Source: Paenibacillus pasadenensis (GTDB taxonomy: Bacteria > Bacillota > Bacilli > Paenibacillales > Paenibacillaceae). From it: a stretch of 64,000 nucleotides of DNA. Positions 18,570-26,190 of this stretch are shown piece after piece. Each line of letters opens with the position of its first letter. The stretch's first letter is position 1. Both the position numbers and the translations under genes were made by a program. The DNA is taken from assembly GCF_023715725.1 (NCBI RefSeq), contig NZ_JAMBOT010000009.1:62001-126000 (forward strand). The letters are read 5' to 3'. The notes under the pieces are model-generated. The model worked only from the letters and a program-made list of their open reading frames with translations, was not told the DNA's origin and searched no databases.

Positions 18570-20045
18570 TCACCGACGATCTTCATATAATTTGAGGGTA
18601 AAATAAACGCTTAATCCGCTGCCGGGCTTGCTTTCCGCCCAGATTGAACCGCCGTGGCCTTCGATGATTTGCTTGGCGATGGCCAGCCCGAGCCCGCTGC
18701 CGCTTACGATAGCTTGGCTGCGGGAAGGCTCCTCGCGGTAAAACCGCTCGAATATTTGAGACAGGGAGGACTCTTCAAGGCCGGGGCCGTTGTCTGCAAC
18801 GATCACGACGGCCTGCTTATCTGTTCTTTGAATCGTGATGTTCAGCCGTTTCGGAGGCTGATTCATATACTTTAACGAATTGTCGAGCAGGTTCATGACA
18901 ACCCGCTTCAGCTTTTCGGCATCGGCAAGCACGAACAGCGGCCCTCCCAGCTCTTCCTCCCAGGTTACTTCCACAGCATTATTTTCAAACTCAATCGCCA
19001 GCTCGTCCGCAATCCGGTGCAAAAACGGACTCAGCTCGAGCCGGATGAAGGAATAAGGCTCCTTGTTCAAGTCGAGCTTGGAATAATATAGAAGCTCCTG
19101 CACTAGCCGCTCCATATCGGACGCCCTTGTATGAATCGCCGCAACGTAACGGTCCAGCTTTTCGGGAGTATTCGTAACGCCGTCCCGAATTCCCTCCGCG
19201 TACCCTTTAATCGTTGTGATCGGGGTTCGCAAATCATGGGAAATATTCGACAGCAGCTGCTTGCGGTTGTCCTCGTACCGGAGCTGCAGCTGGATGGAAT
19301 CGTAAAGCTTTTGGCGCATCTGATCAAAGGTTTGGACAAGCTGCCCGACCTCATCGCGCGAAGACGACTGCAGCTGGAAGGTCAAATCACCGTCCTTGAT
19401 CAGCTCGGCGGACTGCCTCAGCCGGTCAAGCGGCTGAATGATTTTACGGGTGACGTAACGGTAGAGCAGCCAGCCGGTAAGCAGCAGAATGGCGGCGAAC
19501 AGCCCGATTAGCAGCGGAAGCATCTGGCGGACAACCTGGGCAAACGGACTTCTTTCATGGAAGACATAAATGCTGCCGCGTTCCCCCGTTTCCGGCGAGA
19601 AATAAAAATCAAACTTGGCATAGGAGAAAAAACGGGTTCCTTTGTTCATCGTATTTCGGATCGAATTATTGCCCATTTCGTAAGCCGGCAAAATCGTGGA
19701 CAGATCCAACCCGTTGAGCGACGCTGCGGAGTAGATGACGGAGTTGTCCTCCCTAACGATGAGACCGGCCTGCACCATTTTCAGCCGGGTATCAAATTCC
19801 TGGAGCAGCGTCTGATCCTTTAGCTGCCCGGGATCGTTTTTTGCGATGTATTTAAGGTCAAGGAACAGATTCTCTTCTTCCTCCGATAACGGGTTCAGGG
19901 AGTAATGAATGTTATAAAAGCTGTTGAAGCTCCGAACATCGCCCGTTACGGCAATCGACAGCAAGTACGCCGCAAGAACGAACAAAATGACCGAAACGAC
20001 GACAACGGAGGTGAAGGACAGCAGCAGCCTAAAGCGGATCGACAT
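18570..20045 (-). CDS. Sensor histidine kinase (HAMP, HisKA, HATPase)
   Basis: The 491-residue membrane kinase has a TM helix at about residues 8-32, an extracellular sensor of ~140 residues, a second TM at about 175-197 and a HAMP linker. The H-box SNISHDLRTPITTIKGY has its His near residue 270, and the ATPase has VVMNLLDNSLKY, VADNGPGLEE and GSGLGLAIAKQ. The kinase is complete. The ATG at 20045 has AAAGGAGG six bases upstream. It is the first gene of the leftward kinase-regulator-SLH operon. The signal sensed is unknown; a cell-envelope cue is plausible given the SLH gene. Confidence 0.93.
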   Translation of the reverse strand: MSIRFRLLLSFTSVVVVSVILFVLAAYLLSIAVTGDVRSFNSFYNIHYSLNPLSEEEENLFLDLKYIAKNDPGQLKDQTLLQEFDTRLKMVQAGLIVREDNSVIYSAASLNGLDLSTILPAYEMGNNSIRNTMNKGTRFFSYAKFDFYFSPETGERGSIYVFHERSPFAQVVRQMLPLLIGLFAAILLLTGWLLYRYVTRKIIQPLDRLRQSAELIKDGDLTFQLQSSSRDEVGQLVQTFDQMRQKLYDSIQLQLRYEDNRKQLLSNISHDLRTPITTIKGYAEGIRDGVTNTPEKLDRYVAAIHTRASDMERLVQELLYYSKLDLNKEPYSFIRLELSPFLHRIADELAIEFENNAVEVTWEEELGGPLFVLADAEKLKRVVMNLLDNSLKYMNQPPKRLNITIQRTDKQAVVIVADNGPGLEESSLSQIFERFYREEPSRSQAIVSGSGLGLAIAKQIIEGHGGSIWAESKPGSGLSVYFTLKLYEDRR

Positions 20046-20126
20046 CGTATTCCTCCTTTCACAGTTTGAGCGAGCGACTATATTTTATTTGTTAGGATGG
20101 GGTCTCAGCGCTTTATTCATGCAGCG

Positions 20127-20142
20127 TTCATGGTACCATGAA
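20127..20142. promoter_or_regulatory. Perfect 16-bp palindrome TTCATGGTACCATGAA
   Basis: This fully symmetric site lies in the 235-base divergent gap between the histidine kinase gene and the CoxG-like gene, 82 bases before the kinase start. It is probably an operator for an unidentified dimeric regulator; no other copy was noticed in the window. Confidence 0.45.
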
Positions 20143-20280
20143 GCGGATGAGGAAAAAAGTGCCGGGCATTCCGTTATTGACGTGAATGAATCGCTATGAT
20201 AAACAAATGATAGCGCTTACTTTGTGGTTATACGGCATCTTAAAGCTCCTTGAGTGTAAATCGAAGCGGGAAGGAAGCGG

Positions 20281-20736
20281 ATGCGAATGCCTACCGGAAC
20301 TTATGCGGTTGATGTGGAGGCACCCCTTGAACAAGTATGGAGGTTTTTGAAGGATCCTGCCAACTGGGAGCCGCTGATGACCGGATATATTGGACATGAG
20401 ATTATAAACGAGCGTGAATCAACCTGGACCTTCAAAGGTGACCTCGGCATCACGACAAAGCTGATTAAACTGCAGGTCAACATTAAGGAGCTTGCCGAGC
20501 CTTCAAAAATTGCGTTTCAGCTGAGCGGCCTGTCCGATCCGGTTGAAGGAGCGGGTCGTTTTGAAGCGGTGTCTCTGGGGGAAACCTCAACGCGGCTTAC
20601 GGGATTTCTAGAAATTCGCGGCCAAGGCTTCATGGCGATGATGATGAACAGTGTGATGAAGGAGTTTGTACCGAAAAACGTTGAATCGCTAACCAAGGCT
20701 GTTGCAGATAAACTCTCCGTACCTAAATCTCAATAA
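20281..20736 (+). CDS. CoxG/SRPBCC family protein
   Basis: This 151-residue protein has the START-like SRPBCC fold typical of CoxG (carbon monoxide dehydrogenase subunit G family): TYAVDVEAPLEQVWRFLKDPANWEPL at the N-terminus and a long C-terminal helix. Members bind hydrophobic ligands or membranes; CO metabolism is not implied, since no Cox genes are present. The ATG at 20281 follows GGGAAGGAAG; a second ATG lies two codons later. It stands alone and ends at a good terminator. The specific function is unknown. Confidence 0.8.
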   Translation: MRMPTGTYAVDVEAPLEQVWRFLKDPANWEPLMTGYIGHEIINERESTWTFKGDLGITTKLIKLQVNIKELAEPSKIAFQLSGLSDPVEGAGRFEAVSLGETSTRLTGFLEIRGQGFMAMMMNSVMKEFVPKNVESLTKAVADKLSVPKSQ

Positions 20737-20743
20737 ACAGCAG

Positions 20744-20771
20744 AAAAACCGGCCTTAGGGACCGGTTTTTC
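20744..20771. terminator. Bidirectional terminator, CoxG-like / DUF2500 genes
   Basis: AAAAACCGG (20744-20752) and CCGGTTTTT (20762-20770) form a 9-bp stem that works for both convergent genes. Confidence 0.85.
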
Positions 20772-20788
20772 TCTATTAAAAATCCGAG

Positions 20789-21175
20789 TCAAGAGCTTCG
20801 CTCAAAAGCTACAATCCACTCCCCCTGAACTTGTGCATATCCCTCATCTCCCTCAACGACAAGACCATAGAGCTTTTTCACATCGAGAAACTCCTGCCTC
20901 TGCCCGTTTTCCAGTTCCAATGTGACGTAATAATGAGTTCGGGTGGAGCCCCTTGTATGAATCGAGTTGTTAAAATGGCTGCCCGAGCTGCCGGAGACTT
21001 CGGTCCGTTTGGAAATGATCGTTGCGTATACCGTATTTACAGGCGAATTGGTGTTTCTCGCCCATTTAACAGCTGAGGCGATAATCATGGCGAAGATAAA
21101 AATAAACCCGATTCCAATAATGATGGGTACGATTGTAAACATGATGTTCATTCCATCAGGCGGTCCCAATAACAT
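20789..21175 (-). CDS. DUF2500 family membrane protein
   Basis: This 128-residue protein has one N-terminal membrane helix (about residues 12-35) followed by a DUF2500-type domain: NTVYATIISKRTEVSG, RTHYYVTLELENGQRQEFLDV, and EGDEGYAQVQGEWIVAFE. The frame extends to 21421, but the ATG at 21175 has AGGAGG seven bases upstream and the upstream extension looks non-coding, so I start there. Function is unknown; the topology suggests a membrane-anchored soluble domain. It diverges from the MerR gene. Confidence 0.8.
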   Translation of the reverse strand: MLLGPPDGMNIMFTIVPIIIGIGFIFIFAMIIASAVKWARNTNSPVNTVYATIISKRTEVSGSSGSHFNNSIHTRGSTRTHYYVTLELENGQRQEFLDVKKLYGLVVEGDEGYAQVQGEWIVAFERSS

Positions 21176-21395
21176 GTAAAGTCCTCCTCTAACAGTAATA
21201 ATTAAGATAGTGTACGATTGGAGTATCCATAGGTTACATAAAAAGGAAATTGCCGAGGATATTGCCCAGGAAATAGTACCATTGTTGTTCTGCAGTAAAT
21301 GTCGAAACCTGTCAACCTGCACATCATTTAAACGCTGGCTCTTGACTCTCACGTAAACGTCATACTTTATTCTAGACCTAGAGGTGAAACACTTG

Positions 21396-22184
21396 ATGTA
21401 CCGAATCGGCGAACTCGCCAAACAAACGAACTTATCGATCCGGACCTTACGGTATTACGATGAAATTGGCCTTCTCAAACCGGCGCAGGTGGCCGAATCG
21501 GGTTACCGCTACTATTCCGAGGCGGAAATTAAACGTCTTCAGCATATATCAGCCTTGAAGGAATTGGGCTTCACGCTTGCCTCTATTAAAGAAATGCTTG
21601 GTTCAGGCCCTGGACTTGAAGCGGCCCAGTGGGAGTCCTATCTGCAGATGGAGCTGGCGGCCATCCGCAACGAGCGCAAGCGGCTTGACGAAATGGAGAA
21701 ACTGCTGCTCAACGCCCGTTATGCTTACGAGATGAAGGGTGAAATTGATCCGGAAGATATTTTCCTGTTCATTCGGGCGCTGAATGTGACACCCGAGATG
21801 AGAGACCGGTTTTTGACCCGCAATTTTACCGAGCAGGAGAGCGAGATTATAAAGGGACTGCCGGATTTGGGCGATAATGACGAGCGGAATCTCGCTTGGG
21901 CGAAGCTGATTCGGCAGATCAGAGAGCGGCTTCATGAGCCGCCGGAGTCCCCGGAATCGCAGCAGCTGGCCGGAGAAATTCTGGAGCTGGCGATGGAGTG
22001 GTTCGGCCATGACGAGCAGCTTATTGAGAAATATTGGGACAATATCAGACCTGAGCAGGGTGAGGAAGCCCGAGTTTATGGCATGGATACAGATGTTATG
22101 GATTATATAGACCGGATGATCGATTGGTACTTGCAGCATTCTGGAGAGGATGAGCTTAACAATGGAGGAAAAGAAAGCAATTAG
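21396..22184 (+). CDS. MerR family transcriptional regulator of the SMR pair
   Basis: The 262-residue regulator has an N-terminal MerR winged helix (about residues 3-70: YRIGELAKQTNLSIRTLRYYDEIGLLKPA), the dimerisation helix, and a long C-terminal effector domain of about 150 mostly helical residues, possibly TipAS-like. I chose the ATG at 21396 because AGAGGTGA lies eight bases upstream; a GTG at 21384 sits inside that Shine-Dalgarno. It overlaps the first SMR gene by about 23-35 bases, so the three genes form one operon. It is probably a drug- or cation-responsive activator of the transporter. Confidence 0.85.
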   Translation: MYRIGELAKQTNLSIRTLRYYDEIGLLKPAQVAESGYRYYSEAEIKRLQHISALKELGFTLASIKEMLGSGPGLEAAQWESYLQMELAAIRNERKRLDEMEKLLLNARYAYEMKGEIDPEDIFLFIRALNVTPEMRDRFLTRNFTEQESEIIKGLPDLGDNDERNLAWAKLIRQIRERLHEPPESPESQQLAGEILELAMEWFGHDEQLIEKYWDNIRPEQGEEARVYGMDTDVMDYIDRMIDWYLQHSGEDELNNGGKESN

Positions 22185-22509
22185 CGACCAGCGGGCTTGG
22201 CTGTATGTAGTTATTGGAGGCATGCTTGAGATCGTGTGGGCGAGCGGCTTTAAATACGAGTCGATCAACGGGGCGATCGTCCTGATCTCGCTTCTTGTCA
22301 GCTTTGATCTGATTATTCGGGCAACCAAGGTGCTTCCGGTTGGCACCGTTTATGCGGTATTTGCCGGAATGGGAACGATTGGCACAACAGCGGTTGATGC
22401 TGTCGTATCGGGGGGCGGAATTTCGCCGCTGCGAATCGGATTTATTTTGCTGCTTCTTGCCTGCATGATCGGATTAAAACTGACAGCGAAGGGAGGGGGC
22501 GCGAAATGA
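22150..22509 (+). CDS. Small multidrug resistance (SMR) transporter subunit 1
   Basis: This is an SMR-family protein of 119 residues with four predicted membrane helices. The essential Glu of helix 1 is present in GGMLEIVWASGFKYE. It resembles the YkkC-type half of paired SMR exporters. Two starts are possible: ATG 22150, or ATG 22162, which places GGAGAGG at a better distance. Its stop overlaps the start of the second SMR gene by four bases. The pair probably forms a heterodimeric proton-coupled exporter of a guanidinium-like or quaternary cation. No ykkC/guanidine riboswitch is visible; the upstream regulator is MerR instead. Confidence 0.88.
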   Translation: MSLTMEEKKAISDQRAWLYVVIGGMLEIVWASGFKYESINGAIVLISLLVSFDLIIRATKVLPVGTVYAVFAGMGTIGTTAVDAVVSGGGISPLRIGFILLLLACMIGLKLTAKGGGAK

Positions 22510-22820
22510 ACTGGCTGCTGCTTATATTGGCGGGACTGTTGGAGGTTGTCGGCGTCATCGGAATTAAAAGAGTGGCGGAAAAAAACAACTGGCCAAACAA
22601 TCTGCTGTTAATCGGTGGATTTGTCATCAGCTTTCAGCTGCTCATTCAGGCCATGACGACCATCCCTCTGTCGACCGCCTACGCCGTTTGGACTGGCATC
22701 GGCACGGTCGGCGCGGCTATTGTCGGAATGATCTTTTTTAAGGAGTCGAAGTCCTGGTTGCGGATAGGCTGCATTCTGGGCATTATTTTTGCGGTGGTCG
22801 GATTGAAGCTGTCGACTTAA
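22506..22820 (+). CDS. Small multidrug resistance (SMR) transporter subunit 2
   Basis: This 104-residue four-helix SMR protein keeps the key Glu in LAGLLEVVGVIGIKR and the helix-3/4 features PLSTAYAVWTGIGTVGA and VGLKLS. It is YkkD-like as the second half of the pair. The ATG at 22506 is inside the stop region of subunit 1 (ATGA overlap), typical of coupled subunits with opposite membrane orientation. The two proteins are probably obligate partners. A very strong terminator follows. Confidence 0.88.
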   Translation: MNWLLLILAGLLEVVGVIGIKRVAEKNNWPNNLLLIGGFVISFQLLIQAMTTIPLSTAYAVWTGIGTVGAAIVGMIFFKESKSWLRIGCILGIIFAVVGLKLST

Positions 22821-22840
22821 ACGCTTTTTACGACCATCGG

Positions 22841-22886
22841 AGCATTTTGCAGAAAGCCGAGCTTTCTGCAAAATGCTTTTTTTTTT
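22841..22886 (+). terminator. Strong terminator after the SMR operon
   Basis: Seventeen-base perfect arms (22841-22857 and 22861-22877) have a three-base loop and are followed by about nine T. Confidence 0.95.
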
Positions 22887-22897
22887 AATAAGGCCCA

Positions 22898-22941
22898 TTG
22901 ACAATTTTATATAATGTCATTATGATAATATACAAATGACA
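22898..22941 (+). promoter_or_regulatory. Promoter and putative NrtR operator of the NAD-salvage operon
   Basis: TTGACA (22898-22903) and TATGAT (22921-22926) have a 17-base spacer. The perfect 13-base palindrome ATAATGTCATTAT (22911-22923) covers the spacer and -10, and TGTCATT (22915) and AATGACA (22935) form a second dyad. The placement would block RNA polymerase. The NrtR-like gene in the same operon is the natural candidate binder; this assignment is inference. Confidence 0.6.
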
Positions 22942-22964
22942 GTATAGAAACAGGAGGCCACAAC

Positions 22965-23831
22965 ATGATCAAGCTTAACGGCGAAAAGCTGAACTTCGGC
23001 GCTTACCCGAATGGTGAAACGTTAGCGGATGGCGAGCAGATGCTGCAGTTGGCGGGCTTGGGCAAGCAGGAGCCGGTACAGCTGGCTCTACACTATGATC
23101 AGGACGGCGATTTCATGCAGCTGATGTTCGCTAAAGGATATCTGGCAGACCATGGATTTGAGGCGGAGCTTACGATTGCTTACATGCCTTACAGCAGGAT
23201 GGACCGCGTAGTGGGAAGCTCGGTGTTTACACTCAAGTATGCGGCTGCCTTCCTGAATTCGTTGAATTTTCGCAGCGTAACGGTTGTTGAGCCGCATTCT
23301 CCTGTAACGCTGGAGCTTTTGGAGCGCAGCCGCGCTGTCTATCCTACGCTGGAGCTGCTGGACGAAGTGATGCAAGACATACAGTTCCAGACGGACTCGG
23401 ATGTGCTGTTTTTCCCGGATGCTGGCGCACAGCTGCGTTATGGAGAGCTCAGCGGGCTTCGCCAGCTGGTCGGCAAAAAAGCCCGCGATTTCCAAAGCGG
23501 CCAAATAAGCAAGCTTGAGGTTGAGGGCGGAGACAGCTTGCCTTTAAAACAGGGGTTTAGCGCCATCATTGTTGACGATCTCTGCTCGTACGGCGGCACG
23601 TTCCTGCTAAGCGCGGAACGGCTGAAGGAGCTGGGAGCCGGGCCGATTTATCTGCTCGTCGCGCATTGCGAGCGGTCAATTTTTAAAGGAAAGCTGCTGC
23701 AATCGGGTCTGATTAAGCGAGTGTATGCAACGGACAGTATGCTGAGCGAGGCCGATGTGGAAGCAGGACGCCAAGCGGACGTACAAACGGAATTTAACCT
23801 TTATCCCATTGGAGGAATGAAACATGACTAA
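22965..23831 (+). CDS. Ribose-phosphate pyrophosphokinase-like protein (NAD-salvage PRPP synthase)
   Basis: This 288-residue protein has the two-lobed Prs/phosphoribosyltransferase fold. The PRPP-binding loop reads IIVDDLCSYGGTF instead of the VDDxxDTGGT of housekeeping Prs, and the protein is about 30 residues shorter, so it belongs to the divergent group found beside nicotinamide phosphoribosyltransferase. It likely makes PRPP for the next enzyme. The ATG at 22965 has CAGGAGG upstream. It is the first gene of the operon and overlaps nadV by eight bases. Confidence 0.85.
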   Translation: MIKLNGEKLNFGAYPNGETLADGEQMLQLAGLGKQEPVQLALHYDQDGDFMQLMFAKGYLADHGFEAELTIAYMPYSRMDRVVGSSVFTLKYAAAFLNSLNFRSVTVVEPHSPVTLELLERSRAVYPTLELLDEVMQDIQFQTDSDVLFFPDAGAQLRYGELSGLRQLVGKKARDFQSGQISKLEVEGGDSLPLKQGFSAIIVDDLCSYGGTFLLSAERLKELGAGPIYLLVAHCERSIFKGKLLQSGLIKRVYATDSMLSEADVEAGRQADVQTEFNLYPIGGMKHD

Positions 23832-25323
23832 CTACACTTATCCGGCAACACTGCTGTGCGATTTTTATAAAGTCAGCCACAAAAATCAATACCCTAAAGG
23901 AACAGAGCTTGTCTATTCGACATGGACGGCGCGTGAAAGCAGACTAAGCAACGTGAAACATGTCGTAGCGTTCGGTTTCCAGGCGTTCATCAAGGAATAT
24001 TTAATCCGTTACTTCAACGAGCATTTTTTTGGCAGAACGAAAGAAGAGGTCGTGGAGGAGTACCAGAGAGTGATCCGTTATGCGCTTGGTGTTGCGGAGC
24101 CGGATGCCTCGCATATTGCCGAGCTGCATGAATTGGGCTATTTGCCGGTGCGGATTAAGGCGGTTCGTGAAGGAGCTCTAGTGCCGATACGCGTGCCGAT
24201 GCTGACAATTGAGAACACAAAGCCGGAGTTTTTCTGGCTGACCAATTATTTGGAAACGCTGATGTCGTGCCAGCTGTGGATGCCGGCGACCAGCGCAACG
24301 ATTGCTTTTGAATATCGCAAACTGCTGGAGGACTTTGCACTGCGGACGAACGGAGACGCGGCCGGCGTGCCGTTCCAGGGACATGATTTCTCGATGCGCG
24401 GCATGGCCTCGCTGGAGGCGGCCAAAGGAAGCGGCGCGGGACATCTGCTGTCGTTCACAGGCACGGACACGATTCCGGCCATTCTGTATCTGGAGGATTA
24501 TTACGGAGCGAATATGGAACGCGAGCTGATCGGCGCTTCGATTCCGGCAACGGAGCATAGCGTTATGTGCGCGCATGGCCGCGACGAGCTGAGCTCGTAC
24601 CGCTATTTGATCCAGGAAGTATATCCGGAAGGATTTGTGTCGATCGTATCGGATACATGGGATTTGTGGAAGGTGCTGGACGAGGTCATTCGCGGGCTGA
24701 AGGAAGAGATTATGGGCCGCAACGGCAAGGTTGTCATCCGCCCCGACAGCGGAGATCCCGTCCGCATTCTTTGCGGCGATCCCGATGCAGATAGCGAGCA
24801 TGCGCGCAAAGGCGTTATCGAGCTGCTGTGGGATATTTTTGGAGGGACGGTAACGGAGCGCGGCTTTAAACAGCTCGATTCGCATATTGGCGCCATCTAC
24901 GGCGATGCCATTACGCTGGACCGCTGCCGTGACATCTGCGAGCGGCTGGCCGCCAAGGGATTTGCCTCGACCAATATGGTTTACGGCATCGGCTCGTTTA
25001 CCTATCAATACAACACGCGGGACACGTTTGGTTTTGCGCTGAAATCGACTTATGCGGTTGTGGACGGGGAAGAGCGCAAAATCTACAAGGATCCCGCAAC
25101 GGACCAAAATAAAGTCAAAAAATCGCAAACGGGCCTGGTCTGTGTGGTCGAGCAGGATGGCGAATTGACGTACATCGACAACCTGGGCAAAGAAGACTAC
25201 ACTCTTCATAAAGAGGCAGACCTGCTGGAGGAAGTATTCGTAGACGGCAGAATGGTTCGCGAGCTGACTTTAGGCGAAATTCGCGCAGAGCTGCTTGAGC
25301 AGCTGCCCACGGCAGGCGTTTAA
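23824..25323 (+). CDS. nadV: Nicotinamide phosphoribosyltransferase
   Basis: This 499-residue enzyme is of the NAMPT/NadV family. It converts nicotinamide and PRPP to nicotinamide mononucleotide in the cytoplasm. Family signatures are visible: LLCDFYKVSHKNQYP at the N-terminus, GHDFSMRGMASLEAA and SFTGTDTIPAI in the middle, SIPATEHSVM, the catalytic-region VIRPDSGDP, and GIGSFTYQYNTRDTFGFALKST near the end. Length is full for the family. The ATG at 23824 has TGGAGG upstream, inside the prs-like gene's end. With the PRPP synthase upstream and the NrtR-like gene downstream it forms a self-contained NAD-salvage operon. Confidence 0.94.
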   Translation: MTNYTYPATLLCDFYKVSHKNQYPKGTELVYSTWTARESRLSNVKHVVAFGFQAFIKEYLIRYFNEHFFGRTKEEVVEEYQRVIRYALGVAEPDASHIAELHELGYLPVRIKAVREGALVPIRVPMLTIENTKPEFFWLTNYLETLMSCQLWMPATSATIAFEYRKLLEDFALRTNGDAAGVPFQGHDFSMRGMASLEAAKGSGAGHLLSFTGTDTIPAILYLEDYYGANMERELIGASIPATEHSVMCAHGRDELSSYRYLIQEVYPEGFVSIVSDTWDLWKVLDEVIRGLKEEIMGRNGKVVIRPDSGDPVRILCGDPDADSEHARKGVIELLWDIFGGTVTERGFKQLDSHIGAIYGDAITLDRCRDICERLAAKGFASTNMVYGIGSFTYQYNTRDTFGFALKSTYAVVDGEERKIYKDPATDQNKVKKSQTGLVCVVEQDGELTYIDNLGKEDYTLHKEADLLEEVFVDGRMVRELTLGEIRAELLEQLPTAGV

Positions 25324-25342
25324 TCCGGTCAGGAGATCCACT

Positions 25343-26116
25343 ATGAGTGATGCAGCTAACATGAACGTTCCCTATGAGGCGGGCCGGTACCGCAGTCCGG
25401 ATGGGGTTCCAACGGATATCGTCGTATTTACCATTACCTCCTTGCAGCGCAGCACCGCTCAAAAATCTCTTCCGGAGCGCACGCTTCAAGTGCTGCTCAT
25501 CCGGCGGCGACAAGCGCCGTTTGAAGGCAGCTGGGCGTTGCCTGGCGGCTTTACCCGGGAAGGGGAGACGGTGGCGGAATGCGCCCGCAGGGAGCTGCTG
25601 GAGGAAACCGGCGTTGCGGATTTTCATCTGGACTACTTTAACGTATACAGCAGACCGGACCGTGATCCGCGCGGATGGATGATCTCGCACGCCTTTATGG
25701 CGCTGGTGCAGGAGGCGGCGTTGGCGGAGCGCAAAACCTCCGACGAGGCGGCGGAGGTCCGCCTTGTCCCGGTGGAGGAGGCGCTTCAGCTGGAGCTGGC
25801 CTTCGATCACGGCGACATTTTGCGCGATGCGCTGGCAAAGGTTCGCACGAGCATGATGACAACGGCGATTGCCAAGGAGTTTTTGCCGGAGATGTTTACG
25901 ATCAGCGAGCTGTACCAGGTCATTACGACCGTAGTGCCGGAATTCGAGGAGCGCAATTTTATCCGCAAAATCACCTCTACACGCAGCCGCAAGGGCATTT
26001 TGGAGGAAGCGCGCGGGGAGGACGGGCAGCCGCTGCAGTCCAACCGCTACTCGCAGCGGCCGGCGCAGCTGTACCGGTTCACAGACTACACGCCCGAGTT
26101 ATCCATTTATGGGTGA
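25343..26116 (+). CDS. nrtR: NrtR-like Nudix-domain transcriptional regulator
   Basis: In this 257-residue protein, residues ~25-160 are a Nudix domain with an intact Nudix box (GFTREGE...RRELLEETGV, about residues 69-91), and residues ~180-250 form a winged helix with the NrtR-type ending (ERNFIRKI..., RPAQLYRF). NrtR proteins sense ADP-ribose or related NAD metabolites and repress NAD genes. Because the Nudix box is complete, it could also be catalytic. The ATG at 25343 follows AGGAG; the longer frame from 25295 overlaps nadV. It lies 19 bases after nadV. A plain Nudix hydrolase is the alternative. Confidence 0.82.
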   Translation: MSDAANMNVPYEAGRYRSPDGVPTDIVVFTITSLQRSTAQKSLPERTLQVLLIRRRQAPFEGSWALPGGFTREGETVAECARRELLEETGVADFHLDYFNVYSRPDRDPRGWMISHAFMALVQEAALAERKTSDEAAEVRLVPVEEALQLELAFDHGDILRDALAKVRTSMMTTAIAKEFLPEMFTISELYQVITTVVPEFEERNFIRKITSTRSRKGILEEARGEDGQPLQSNRYSQRPAQLYRFTDYTPELSIYG

Positions 26117-26135
26117 AACGCGCAGGATAGACGAC

Positions 26136-26178
26136 AAAGGGACGAAACGGACCATGGGGTCCGCTTCGTCCCTTTATT
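26136..26178. terminator. Terminator between nrtR and acyltransferase genes
   Basis: The long stem AAAGGGACGAAACGGACC (26136-26153) against GGTCCG-C-TTCGTCCCTTT, with a four-base loop and one bulge, is followed by ATTTT. It lies between convergent genes. Confidence 0.8.
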
Positions 26179-26190
26179 TTCTAACCCCCG

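Noticed and set aside
24178..25209. 343-codon open frame antisense to nadV
   Set aside because: nadV is unambiguous on the other strand; the frame lacks a start signal and any recognisable motif.
22965..25323. prs-like/nadV as a prophage NAD-rebuilding module
   Set aside because: No phage genes are nearby, the operon has its own promoter and an NrtR-like regulator, and flanking genes look chromosomal.
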